Source: Taiwanofungus camphoratus
Taxonomy: Eukaryota; Basidiomycota; Agaricomycetes; Polyporales; Taiwanofungaceae
DNA length: 64,000 bases
Direction of reading: 5' to 3'
NCBI GenBank assembly: GCA_003999685.1
Contig: CP021227.1
Coordinates: 992,001 to 1,056,000 of the forward strand
Of the stretch, positions 11,331 through 22,802 are shown in pieces. The notes beneath the pieces are model-generated. The model did no database searches. It was not told the origin of the DNA and worked only from the letters and a program-made list of their open reading frames with translations. The position numbers and the translations under genes were made by a program. Each line of letters opens with the position of its first letter. Positions within the stretch are counted from its first letter, which is position 1.

Positions 11331-12290
11331 ACTATAACACTCTAACCCCTACTGGGTACGACCTAGAGAAGCTGGAATGCTATAGAACAAGTTAGTGTGG
11401 AGGGGAGAGTCAGCAGCAAAGGGCTCCCGATCTCAAATGGGTCGAGAGACGTCTACGAAGGTCTTTGACGACCCTCTACGTGTGTCGTGACTGCTTGACG
11501 TAGCTTCGATGCGCTACTATGCTGTACTATACTAGGGAGAGGCTTAAACGTGAGAACTTAGCTGATGTACAGCCCTTCGAATTTCTGTAGAAGGCGGACT
11601 TGGGTTAGAGAGAGATGCTAGCGCAACCCTTCGATGTGGCTCGAAGGCGGGCGTAAGACTGAACGCAACTTCTTCGACTGATGTCGAAGACGGACGAGAC
11701 GCAAGCCTTCAAGATACTGTAGAAGGCAGATAGTAGACGCAACTCTTCAAACGTAATCGAAGACGGAAGGACGCAGTAGAACGCAGTAGGTGACTAAATT
11801 GAAGGTGCTCTTCTTGAGCTCTGCAGGATAGGGGAAAACTTCTCTGTTGTTCCGAGACACCATACATCGCATTTATACTACTGCACTATAATGTAAGGCG
11901 CATCGGGAGTGGCATAGTACGAGTGGCATCCTAACTTCTTGCGTACTACGAATTATGGAGTGGCATGAAGTATACTAAGACAAGACCTGGGGCCATAGCG
12001 TTATTGAGTACATCGAGTGGCGCATCGTAGCAAATCGAGCGATATCGGAGTGGCGAGACCGGTCACGTGCGAGGACCTTGAGTGGCAACTGCGTGTGGCG
12101 TATTGTGCATAGAGGGATCGGTACACCGGAACATCGGACCGGAACTGGCGGAGTGGTGGTGGCGTGATTCGAGGCTATCGGAGAGTCCCGCGGTGGCTTT
12201 TCGGGCTGTATCGGACATGTCGAGTGGCGTCGAAGCCATGACTAAGGTCCTAGGGTCGAGTGAGGGTGCTCTGCGGGGCCTAGAAGGGCC
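11331..12290 (+). mobile_element. Segment interrupting pol, copy of the element's 3' flank
   Basis: About 840 bases starting at ACTATAACACTC closely match 14258-15133, which lies just after the chromodomain. This copy extends roughly 120 bases further than the downstream one. It lies between reverse transcriptase and RNase H and is foreign to that position. It may come from another copy of the family. Confidence 0.7.
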
Positions 12291-12299
12291 TGGCGCCTA

Positions 12300-13790
12300 T
12301 CAGCGAAAGGACGTCAAATGGCACTGGGACGACGAACAGCAGGAAGCTTTCAAGGCACTGAAGAAAGCTTTCCTGGAACAACCGGTTTTACAGATGCCTG
12401 ACCCAGAGAAGCCATTCGCATTGGAAACAGATGCATCAAAGTTTGCCACAGGCACCGTCCTCAGGCAAAAGGACAACAACGGCGATTGGCACCCGTGTGG
12501 CTATATTTCCCAGAGCATGACGCCAGCGGAATGAAATTACGACATCTATGACCGGGAACTCATGGGTGTCATGAGGGGACTCAACGAGTGGAGTCACCTC
12601 CTCATCGAAAGCCCGTATCCAGTCACGATCTATAGCGACCACAAGAATCTGACATACTGGAAGACGGCACGGAATCTGAATCGAAGGCAAGCGCGATGGG
12701 CTCTTCGCTTGTCCGAGTTCGATTACAGGTTAATTCACGTCCCGGGCACACAAATGGTGCAAAGCGACACGCTATCCCACCGCCCTGACCATGACGACGG
12801 TTCATCAGACAACCAAGATGTAACCGTCCTACCAGACAAGGTATGGGCAGCAGCAATCAACACGAGTCTAAGGGCTTCCATCGCGGAGGCATGCGTAAAT
12901 GACTCGGGGTATACAGAAGGGATGTGCAATGCACAAAATGGCTCAAACGACCACTGGACAATTCGAGACGGAGACCTCCTCTAAGATAATCGGGTGTATA
13001 TTCCCCTGGATGAGGATCTACGACGACAAACGGTCTCGAATTATCACGACCTCCCCTCCGCCGGCCACCCCGGAATTCAGAAAACTCTCTTGTCTATCCG
13101 ACGAGACTACTGGTGGCCTGGAATGGCTGACTTCATCACACGATACGTCAAAGGTTGCGGCACTTGCCAGCAAATGAAGGTTAACACGCACCCCACCCAA
13201 CCAGCCCTCCTCCCAATCAAATCTGCACAGCATGCCACTCCGTTCAGTACATTCTGCTGCGATTTTATCACGGATTTACCGACTTCAGAGGGCTACGATT
13301 CAATTTTGATCGTTGTGGACCATGACCTTATGAAGGGGGTAGTTTTCATTCCATGCAACAAAACGATTGACGCATTAGGGACAGCCGAGGCTTTATATCA
13401 CGAGGTATACAAGTGGTTTGGTCTTCCAGATAAGATCATCAGCGACCGAGGACTGCAATTTGCATCAAAGGTATTTCAGGAGCTCTGCTGTATGACCGGA
13501 GTCAAGTCGGCGATGAGCACAGCATTCCACCCTCAGACGGATGGAGAGACAGAACGAGTCAACCAAGAACTCGAAATCTATCTGCGATGCTTTACGAGCA
13601 ACAACCCGGACAATTGGTCATCGCTGCTGGGCTCAGCACAGTTCGCTCACAACTCACGTGAGCACTCTACGATTAAGGCATCACCCTTCAAGATCATGAT
13701 GGGCTATGAACCTCAAGGGATTCCTGTCATACACCCCGGATCGGACACACCAGGGGCTGCCTATCGACTGCAGAACTTACAGAAGATTTG
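12300..13790 (+). mobile_element. Gypsy RNase H and integrase region
   Basis: RNase H motifs appear ([21 protein letters not shown]), followed by an integrase zinc-binding HHCC-type segment around CGTCQQMK and a core with DFITDLP, ISDRGLQFAS and FHPQTDGETERVNQELE. The family is Ty3/Gypsy. Confidence 0.9.
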
Positions 13791-13809
13791 AGAAGACGCA
13801 CACTCAGCA

Positions 13810-14322
13810 ATGGAGCTAGCACAGGCGGTGTTAGCAAAATGTGTGAAACCCAAGGGAACGGGTTTCTGCAAAGGGCAGAAGGTATGGCTAGACTCACAAA
13901 ATTTAAAGCTGCCATACCCGATGAGGAAATTGGCTCCCAAGCGTGAGGGACCCTTCGAAATCACGAATGTTCTAGGACCGGGGTCTTACAAGCTGAAACT
14001 CCTGACGACATGGCGAGTGCACCCCGTTTTTCACACTGCACTTCTTTTGCCATACACTGAGATGGACACCCATGGTCCCAACTACACGGAACCACCACCG
14101 GAGCTTATCAGCGGTGAAGATAACTATGAAGTCGAAGCTCTGGTCGGACATTGTGAGAATCACCGAAGAAACTGCCGTGAATACCGAGTCAGGTGGAAGG
14201 GTTACTCATCCGCCGATGACTTGTGGGAACCGGAAGAAAACTTAGCCGGTGATGCGTACTATAACACTCCAACCCCTACTGGATACGACCTAGAGAAGCT
14301 GGGAGGCTATAGCACTAGTTAG
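13810..14322 (+). mobile_element. Gypsy integrase C-terminus with chromodomain
   Basis: The GPFEITNVLG and VHPVFHTALL motifs of chromoviral integrase tails are followed at about 14110-14260 by a chromodomain (YEVEALVGH, YRVRWKGYSSADDLWEPEEN). In chromoviruses this domain is thought to steer integration toward heterochromatin. Confidence 0.9.
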
Positions 14323-15138
14323 TGTGGAGGGGAGAGTCAGCAGCAAAGGGTTCCCAATCTCAAATGGGTTGAGAGATGTCTATGAAGGTCTTTGATGACC
14401 TTCAATGTGTGTCGTGACTGCTCGACGTAGCTTCGATGCGCTACTATGCTGTACTATACTAAGGAGAGGCTTAAACGTGAGAACTTAGCTGATACGCAGC
14501 CCTTCAAATTACTGTAGAAGGTGGACTTGGGTTAGAGAGAGATGCTAGCGCAACCCTTTGATGTGACTCGAAGGTGGACGTAAGACTGAACGCAACTCTT
14601 CGATGGATGTCGAAGATGGACAAGACGCAACCCTTCAAGATACTGTAGAAGGCAGATAGTAGACGCAACTCTTCAAACATAATCGAAGACAGAAGGATAC
14701 AGTAGAACGCAGTAGGAGACTGAATCGAAGGTGCTCTTCTTGAGCTTCTGCAGGATGGGGGAAAACTTCTCTGTTGTTCCCAGACACCATACATCACATT
14801 TATACTACTGTACTATAATATAAGGTGCATCGGGAGTGGCATAGTACGAGTGGCATTCTAACTACTTGTGTACTACAAACTATGGAGTGGCCTGTGCTAC
14901 TTGTCGTCACTAGAAAGGCTGAAACAAAGGAACATACATGAAATATACTAAGACAAGACCTGGGGCCATAGCGTTATCGAGTACATCGAGTGGCGCATCG
15001 TAGCAGATTGAGCAATATCGGAGTGGCAAGACCGGTCACGTGCAAGGACATTGAGTGGCAACTGCATGTGGCGTATTGCGCATAGAGGGAACAGTACACC
15101 AGAACATCAGACTGGAACTGGCGGAGTGGCGGTGACGT
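14323..15138 (+). mobile_element. 3' flank of the Gypsy element
   Basis: Non-coding, with repeated short phrases such as GTAGAAGGNGGAC and GAGTGGCATAGTACGAGTGGC. It is duplicated at 11331-12171. A 3' LTR matching 7205-7747 is not seen here. Confidence 0.65.
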
Positions 15139-16902
15139 TGATGAGTCTCGTAGCCTCCTGGGCCCCGAATCGCGATTTTAGGAGCTTTCTAATCCCCCAA
15201 CCGACCACTCTAAGACTCTCCTACAGCCTACGACAGGAGGGATAGGTCCCTATAATATTCCTAACGCCCCCTTTCCTTCCTAAACCCTCCTAACACCCTA
15301 TGAAGTCTTGCGAAGTCACACGAGGTGCTACGAGGTTTCGAATACTAGACGCGAAGTCCCTAACTCCTGCTAAGTCCACTATCGGACACTGCCGGCCCTC
15401 CCATACTGTTCCATTGGATCTAGGTCCTATCTACTACGTCACTCATCCCGGGCTTAGCTAAGAAGTCTTAGCTAAGTCTCTCCTAGCTCTTGTGATTGCA
15501 GCTACCTCCGATAGGCTCCGAAACGGTCCGAAGTTCTGAAAGTTGGACTTAGGAAGCCTTGCGCACCCCATGGGTCTCGATCCTATGCCATAAGGTCATC
15601 CTAGGGCGTATCCATATGGCCCTCCACCCAGTTAGGACACCTCCTGCCCCGATTAGGCCAAGTCCCGCTGCTAAGAACTTCGTGCGCTCTTAGCCCACTA
15701 AGATAGGTGATCACGGCGCATGGCTGCTCTCGGATAGTCATCCTGCCCTCGTGAATGAACTTGGTCACCTTTCTACCGTACGTAGTTCCCCTGTTTCAGT
15801 TTCTATTTAGTTCCTATCCTCCTTGTGTTCACTTCGGAGCCTATGCGCTGTAGTACACATTTCGGAAGTGCAAGGATCACTTCGCACAAGAATAGTTCAC
15901 CTCACGCTCTCCTATTTAGTCAGAGGTAGTTTACTATGTACGAGAGAGACCCCTCAGTGCACACTTCTCTCTTTGGAATACAAGTTCCCCTGTAGCTCCG
16001 ATCTCAGAGGAGTGCCACGAGTACAACCTTAGGAATGGTCCTAAGCCCCTAAGTCTTCACCCCAGCTCTGTTTCTGTTTCTTTAAACTATGTCTATGCTT
16101 GCGATATATCTACGAACCACGTCTACGCTTCCCGAACTACGCACTATGATCCACAAGGTCGCCGTGACTTCGCACTCTTCAGCATATCCTATAGCACCTA
16201 TCCGGTGGGCCTCTGCCTTAGTTATACCCTTAGGCTCACGTTGTGTCATCCCTACGTCCTATGAATAGCCCTACAACTCTCCCATAGCCTTCATTGCAGG
16301 CTATAGTACATCTCCCTACGCCCTCGAACTCTCTGACCTACACCTCGAAGTCATCAGACACTTCAGAGCTTCCAGCAACCTCGTTCTCCAATTTCTATTC
16401 CAAGTATTAGCTCTCTGAACCATCCGACCTCCCCTACAGGTCTCTTACACTAGCCAAACCTCGCCCATCTCGTTCTAACAAACCTCTAAGCCTTACGCCC
16501 TTTAGCTAACTCTAGCTAAAAGACTTCGCAACAGTCTCGTACCCTCTGCCGCATAGTTGAAACTATAGTCTATTTGCTTATTGCTCCCTAACTCCATACA
16601 GCCTACGAAGTCAGCTCGTGCGATTTAGCTAAAAACTTTGAAGGACTTTGCAGAACCTCGAAGGACTTTGCGTACTTCGGAGGGCCTCGCAAGGCCTTAG
16701 GGATCATATAGCACTTAGGAACAAGATCCTGTTGTGCAGGACCCTTGACCCCTTACTCCTCCACTTACAAAAACAAAACATACAGGTTTCCCAGTATCAT
16801 ACAGGTTGTAGCTCCTACCCCCACATCCCCACAGTTCACACACTACCTACCAGCCACGTTGCGGAGCACTCCCTAGGTACCAGGGTCTCCTAGGTTATAT
16901 CA
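15139..16902 (+). mobile_element. Repeat X, full copy, forward orientation
   Basis: 1764 bases from TGATGAGTCTCGTAG to GGTTATATCA. It is an inverted copy of 8469-10233 and also matches the two partial copies at 6219 and 6769. No protein domain is seen on either strand. The TG...CA ends, size and lack of genes suit a large solo LTR or a non-coding LTR-derived element. A DNA element with very short inverted ends cannot be excluded. Confidence 0.75.
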
Positions 16903-16909
16903 ACAGTTA

Positions 16910-17247
16910 CAGCAATTCTAAAAATAATAGCTCATTTTGAGAAAAACTGCATTGGAGCCAGATGCCATCTGCCAGCCCCAAACGCTGCAGCAGATCTGAA
17001 AGCCCATCTTCATTTGGACCTGCTCATATATTAGTGGCTAGTCTATGTCATCATTGATTCTATAGAATCCTATTATAGATTTTCCTCTTCTTCTCATCAC
17101 CACCAGTGGATATGATCACTGCTATATGAGGATGCCGATGCATCAACACATCTCACCCGAGATTGCCCCCCACACATCGTGCTCACCAGCACCACCTAGC
17201 TCCAATGCAGTTTTTCTCAAAACGAGCTATCATTTTTAGGATTGCTG
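16910..17247. mobile_element. MITE, 338 bases, TA target duplication
   Basis: The first and last 50 bases are near-perfect inverted repeats (CAGCAATTCTAAAAATAATA at the start, matched by the complement of 17228-17247). The ends are flanked by TA at 16908-16909 and 17248-17249, as expected for the Tc1/mariner superfamily. No coding sequence is present, so it is a non-autonomous element. It starts eight bases after repeat X ends. Confidence 0.85.
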
Positions 17248-17249
17248 TA

Positions 17250-18073
17250 AAGTCTGAAACATTCACAGCAAAGGCTAAGAAAGACATCATATGTATCCAG
17301 TGGACTCTTTTGTTGTGCAAAATGACATTTGAAGGTTGGATATTCCTGCACCACTGGCAGGTCCACAGCCCTAGCTAGCTCATAGGCACAGGTGGCATGG
17401 TTGAGGTGGGCACGAGTGACAGCCTCAAGGCCTGAGACACCCAGTGCATTAGACTGTGTTTGTGTGGGCGCAAGCACGGAAGAGAGGAGAAGCAGCCAGA
17501 GCCGTGCAGAGGGGATCAGCCATCTCGGAGTGTATCTCGGCGATGTTGCGACGGTGGAAAGCAACAACATGCACGCCGGCACTATAGAATCTATTATAGC
17601 ATCGAAGCCCATAAGCGCCGGCCTTGAGACCTAAGCGCCGGCATGACGCATTGGCACGTGTACCACGTGGCCAGGCCAGTGGTTGACGTCGGTGCCTTGA
17701 AGCGGAGTGCGGGATGCCCGATAAGGGAGCGTGTATTCTGCCTCGCTTTTGCACACAGTGGGGCCCGCTGGTCCGCCTCAAAACGTGTATCTCATCAAAA
17801 ACAAACCCAGCATCCGTTCATTACCTCCCATTTACTAACCATCACTATCCTCGAAATTCTCGTCATGTCAGTCTTGTTCAACCGTTGCCATTGTTCCGCT
17901 ATCGCCATGAGGCCTTTATTGACAAATTCGCACCCTTCAATTCAGTTCCATTTTGTCTCCATTCCATCACCACCAGCCCTCCTTCTCTTAATCGCCCGAC
18001 GTCTGCGGTAGCAATATGTTCGTACTGCTCCTCTCTTCTGCTCTCATCAAGAAGCGTCTGACGCACCGTTTAG
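17250..18073. other. Upstream region of the CSC1-like channel gene
   Basis: No convincing gene. The right part should hold the promoter, 5' UTR and first short coding exon of the channel gene. The channel frame has an in-frame stop near 18009 and no ATG after it, so the start codon must lie upstream of an intron. I could not fix it. ATGs at about 17863 and 17908 are candidates. Confidence 0.5.
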
Positions 18074-21000
18074 GTCGTCAAACATCTCCGAGGCCTCGAG
18101 TGCATCAACCGCCACCTTCGTCACTGCCCTTGTCTTCAACGCCGCAGTCTTCGGAGCAGAGCTGGGAATATTTACCCTCGTCCGACCTTATTTTCCCGCT
18201 ATCTACCAGCCCCGCTCATATGTCCCCCCAGAAAGGTGAGCTTATCTCCCTCGCAGACCAAAAAGGCGGCCGCTCGCGAGTTTCCTGGCCATTCTGGTCG
18301 TTCCCTGTGCCACATGAATGTTTCCCGGAAGGACTTGGTCTGCGCGTAATACCGTGTGGAAACTGTTCACAATCCCGGAACATCTTTTGTGAGCTCGTGT
18401 TGTCATCTCGCACCTTCTCTGCGTCAGGGAAGGATGCTTGCATACGACGCTTCCAGATCCGGCACAGATGGATGGATGTGACCTGCCTCTCAGCCGAGCT
18501 GTATATGACAGGTTTCGTCACCGATATGTCTGCAGAGACAAAGGTAGGTTCTGATACGGCCTCTTGTCACGGGGGCTACCAGTCCGCCCTTATATTGCCA
18601 CAGAAACAGTCTGCATATTATGCTGCTGAGAGCACATGCCCGTTTGTTGCTCGTTGAGTGCAGACCTACCAAAGAGCCTGCTGTGGATTCCCTGTGGTAG
18701 TACATCAGCTATATGATCCAAGATGCATCTTGAGGATTCCCACCGTGGTTTCCGTGGCATACATGCGGCTTTGGCGGAGTTATGCGTTTTTATGTGCATC
18801 GAGGTTCTTGTCAGAGTTTCAAAGCAATTGGACTGTGCTATGCGGCTCGCCGCTAGCAGTGCAGTAGTTTCCCGTAGCCTTTTTGCAGACCTCATGACCA
18901 TTCTGGTCAGGCCACTGGCGGTCACAGTCTGCCAGAGGAAATCCAAAGTAAGATGGAACCGCCCTGCCATGTGCTCGCGAGCGGCCTACCTGTTTAAGTT
19001 TCTGTACAATGCCACTCTATGCGCCTGTTACTCACCTCTTGTCTCACCTCCAGCCGGCGCTCCCCGCCGCTCTCCCCAAACATTTTCCTCTGGCCGTACG
19101 CTGTGCTCCGCGCGGACTACCGCGACATCAAGCACACGAACGGGCTCGACGCGTACTTCTTCGTGCGCTTCCTGCGCATGATGGCGCGCGTGCTGTTTCC
19201 GACCTGGCTCGTCTCGTGGCTCGTCCTCCTCCCCGTCACGAGCGTCGGCACGAGCGCCGGTCAGAGCGACGGCCTCACGCAGTTCAACTTCGGCAACATC
19301 GGCCCGAACCAGAGCGCACGCTACGCCGCGCACCTGATCCTGGTATGGATATTCACTGGTGAGTGCGCTTGCGGTCCTTGGTACCTAGCGCGTGGGGGTA
19401 TGTGAGAGCTGAGGTGGACCTACGAGTCGATTTAAGCGTTGATCGGGTGCGGGTGAGCCGACAGGGCGGTCTGTCTTGCTTTGTTAGCTCGGCTCACGGA
19501 GAGAATTGCCTTCCGGGTTCTCTTCCGTTCCGAGTCGTATATATGCACGACAGGATTGCCCTTTGTGGCCTTGAGCATAGTTCGGCTTGCGGCTCCAGCC
19601 AATGCGGGCTGCAGAACCATACCGTACCCATGCATATCAAGCTCCCCTTGGCCTATGTATGCGCATATAATCACCTATTCCGACTGCAACGTGAGAGCCT
19701 CGTATTGAGCTTTCGACGGTTTTACCCAATCGTCTACGATTGAGTCCATCGTGCTGAATTTGATCTAGTTTGGCTATGGTGGAACATCGATTATGAAATG
19801 AGCCATTTCGTTTCGGTCCGTCAGCGATGGCTCATGGACCCTGTGAATGCGTCCTCTGCACAAGCCAATACTATCTTGGTCACCGGCGTGCCACAGCGAT
19901 ACCTCACCGAAGCCGCACTCAAAAACGTTTTTGCGTACTTACCCGGTGGGGTACGCAAAGTCTGGCTTAACAGGTTTGCCTCGCCACACTTTCAAAATTC
20001 GGATGTGTGATCTGACTCTGTCTCAGAGACTTGAAAGAGATGCCAGACTTATACGACCACCGCGTTGCGGCGTGCAAGAAGCTCGAGTCCGCAGAGACCG
20101 ATCTCGTTAACACTGCTGTCAAGTTGTACAACAAGGAGCTCAAAAAAGAAGCCAAGAAGGCGAACAAACAAGCCAAGAGAGCTGGAAAATCCAATCGACA
20201 GGATTTCACATACAACGCCGCTGAGGATCCGTGGCACCAGTCGGATCCCAGCATCGCTGACACAGACGACATCATGCTTACAGAGGAGTTCGTCCCGCGC
20301 GACAAGCGCCCGACACATCGCCTCCCACTCTTCTCGTGGATGCCATTCTCGCTGCCTCTTATGGGCAAGAAGGTCGACTCTATCGAGTGGGCGCGCCAGG
20401 AGATCGCCGAGACCAATGCGGCGCTACGCGAGAGCCGCCGCACGCTCGCAAGGGACGTGGCGCGGGCATCGACGATCCCGGCTGCGGACGAGGACAGGCA
20501 AGCAGGGAACAAGCTAAAGCCGGACAAGGACGGCCCGCAGACGTACCCGCCGCTCAACTCTGCGTTCGTGCTATTCGACCAGCAGATTGCCGCCCATTTG
20601 GCGGCACAGACGCTCACGCACCATGGGCCCTACCGCATGGCGCGCAAGTCGATCAACGTCGCGCCCGCAGACGTCATTTGGGGCAACCTGAACATGAACC
20701 CATACGAGGCGCGTGTGCGGACCGCGATCGGCTGGTGTGCGACGATTGGGCTGATCATCCTCTGGGCCTTCCCCGGTAAGTCGCCTTACATGGTTGCGGG
20801 CGTATCGATGATCTAACGTAGACTTTCACCCGATGTACAGTGGCGTTCGTTGGTGCGGTCAGCAATATCCACTCGCTGTGTTTGACGTATGGCTGGCTCC
20901 GGTGGATCTGCAACCTGCCCAGCGTCATTGTGGGAATCATTTCCGGTATCCTCCCGCCGGCGCTGCTCGCGGTCCTCATGATGCTCCTCCCGATCGTGCT

Positions 21001-22455
21001 GCGTCTACTTGCGCGCTTCGAAGGCATGCCCCAGCGGACGGCAATCGAGTTGAGTCTCATGGACCGATTCTTTTTGTTCCAGGTCATCGTGAGTGGCTGT
21101 TCTGCGTCCGTTGATCATTTCGGTCTGTGTTGACATCTAGTGTAGCACTCCTTCCTCATCGTCTCTCTGAGTTCAGGCATTATCGCGGCTTTGCCTTCTC
21201 TACTCAATGACCCGGGCTCAATTCCTACGTTGCTTGCAAATAACCTGCCGAAAGCTTCTACTTTCTTCCTCACGTGGGTTTATATCCTCTGTGACGCGTA
21301 AACTTTTGCTCACTTCATTTATAGTTATATCATTCTTCAAGGGCTATCTGGAACGGCATCAGGTTTCCTCCAAGTCGTGCCTCTTGTTCTATACTACGTG
21401 AAACTGTTCATCCTCGGCAGTACACCGCGCTCAATCTACAAAATCAAGTACACCTTACGTTCCGTCCAGTGGGGCACCACGTTTCCCACAATCACACTCC
21501 TCGTTGTTATCAGTGCGTTTTCCTGCGCTTTTACAGTTACATACTCCTGACACATATTCACTGCCTAGCTGTCGCGTACTCTATCATATCACCAATCATC
21601 AATGGCCTCGCTTTCGCCACCTTCTTCCTTTTCTACCAGATGTGGAAGTATTTATTCCTCTGGCAGCTCGACCAGCCGCGTTCGAGCGAGACTGGCGGGA
21701 GGTTCTTCCCCAAGGCGATTCAGCATGTCTTCGTTGGGATGTACCTCCAACAGATTTGTCTTGCAGCGCTGTTCTTCCTTGCACAGAATGACGCCCACCA
21801 CCCGTCTGCTGTGCCAGAAGGCGCTTTGATGGTCGTTCTGATCGCCTTCACCGTAAGCAAGCCCCTTACCGTCCTTGCTGCAAGTTAGTTGGCTTACATC
21901 GATGTTTGTTTGCTTTCGTAGGCGTTCTTCAACATGATCATCAACAACTCATACGGCCCGCTGATCGAGTATCTCCCTTTGACGCTCGCAGACAAGATGC
22001 AAGCCGTAAATGACGCGAACCGCGACGCGGCAGAGCAGCACTTGAACGACTCTGCATCGGTGCGAAGCATCAGCGTGGAAGAGAAGCGCCGCTCGCAGGC
22101 CATCTCGTCGTCAGAGAACAAGCGTGATGAGAAGGCGCGCACAGCAAACATTGAGGAGGCAGAACGTGGTGAAGCAGGCTCCGTTGGGGAGCAGAGTGTA
22201 GGCGGAGCAGGCGGGACGCTAGAGAGTGATATAAAGGGCGTAGACGAGGAAGCTGGCCCGAAGGACTTCTACCATCCTGCCAGCGTGGAACCACAACCCG
22301 TCATCTGGCTTGCGCGCGATCCACTTGGCCTTGCAAAGGCGGAGGAGGCGGCGATCAGAGAGAAGGGCATCTTGGTATCAATAGAGAACGCGCGTATGGA
22401 TGAGAAGGGGCACGTTGATATCTCAGGCCGTCCGCCAGATGAAGTAGAGCTGTGA
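18074..22455 (+). CDS. CSC1/OSCA/TMEM63-type calcium-permeable stress-gated cation channel (first exon not resolved)
   Basis: Nine phase-consistent exons: 18074-18235, 19054-19358, 19769-19973, 20027-20775, 20841-21088, 21146-21273, 21325-21512, 21569-21852 and 21922-22455, giving at least 933 residues. The N-terminal helix (FVTALVFNAAVFGAELGIF) and YQPRSYVPPE are typical of the RSN1_TM segment. Then come ADYRDIKHTNGLDAYFFVRFLR, a cytosolic RNA-fold-like domain (TGVPQRYLTE) and the channel core, with FVGAVSNIHSL, SLSSGIIAALPSLL and PLVLYYVKLFILGSTPRS. The tail is charged and presumably cytosolic. Family members are osmo- or mechanosensitive cation channels of the plasma membrane or endomembranes. 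Two introns, 818 and 410 bases, are far longer than the other seven (51-65). Confidence 0.9.
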
Positions 22456-22802
22456 TCAGGTGGGCGCATGTGCTTTGTCGCATTCCAACTCAATCTTTGT
22501 GCATTTTGGAGATCGAACCGGAAGCCGTAGACTACTTATGACCATCAGCTGGAGGAGTTTGCAGGCCTGTGTAAGATAAGGTGCTTTTTACTAACATCTA
22601 CTTCTGCGTGTATACTAAGATTTCTCGAATTGCTTATGATATCCATTGCATACCTATTTTCTGATATACACCATGCATTTCTTTCCGTGTGTATCTATTC
22701 ACTGTAATTGTACTCATGCTGAAGCATGATCTCTACTTGTGCAATCGACTCCCAATAGACTTATATTGAAGCTCCACTAACCATGCTACATAGCCATAGA
22801 AC
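22456..22802. other. Convergent intergenic region
   Basis: AT-rich. It lies between the 3' ends of the channel gene (plus strand) and the bZIP-PHD gene (minus strand) and should contain both 3' UTRs. No other feature is seen. Confidence 0.6.

Larger units (their letters stand above)
7205..15138 (+). mobile_element. Ty3/Gypsy chromovirus fossil, broken, with nested insertions
   Basis: The order is 5' LTR, gag, reverse transcriptase, RNase H, integrase and C-terminal chromodomain, which is the layout of fungal chromoviruses. The element is clearly broken: two large foreign or duplicated segments interrupt it (8469-10233 and about 11331-12290), there are further small lesions, and no matching 3' LTR is seen before repeat X starts at 15139. 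Age cannot be set by comparing LTRs. The coding parts are still easy to read, so it is not ancient. Confidence 0.9.

Noticed and set aside
14491-14500. TGATACGCAG as the start of a 3' LTR
   Set aside because: Beyond the first six bases it does not follow the LTR at 7205-7747.
18016-18657. 213-codon frame over the start of the channel gene
   Set aside because: It runs in a different frame from the conserved channel exon and extends through the long intron. It shows no domain.
20049-20617. Minus-strand frames across the channel exon at 20027-20775
   Set aside because: Shadows of a GC-rich conserved coding exon; no domain on the minus strand.
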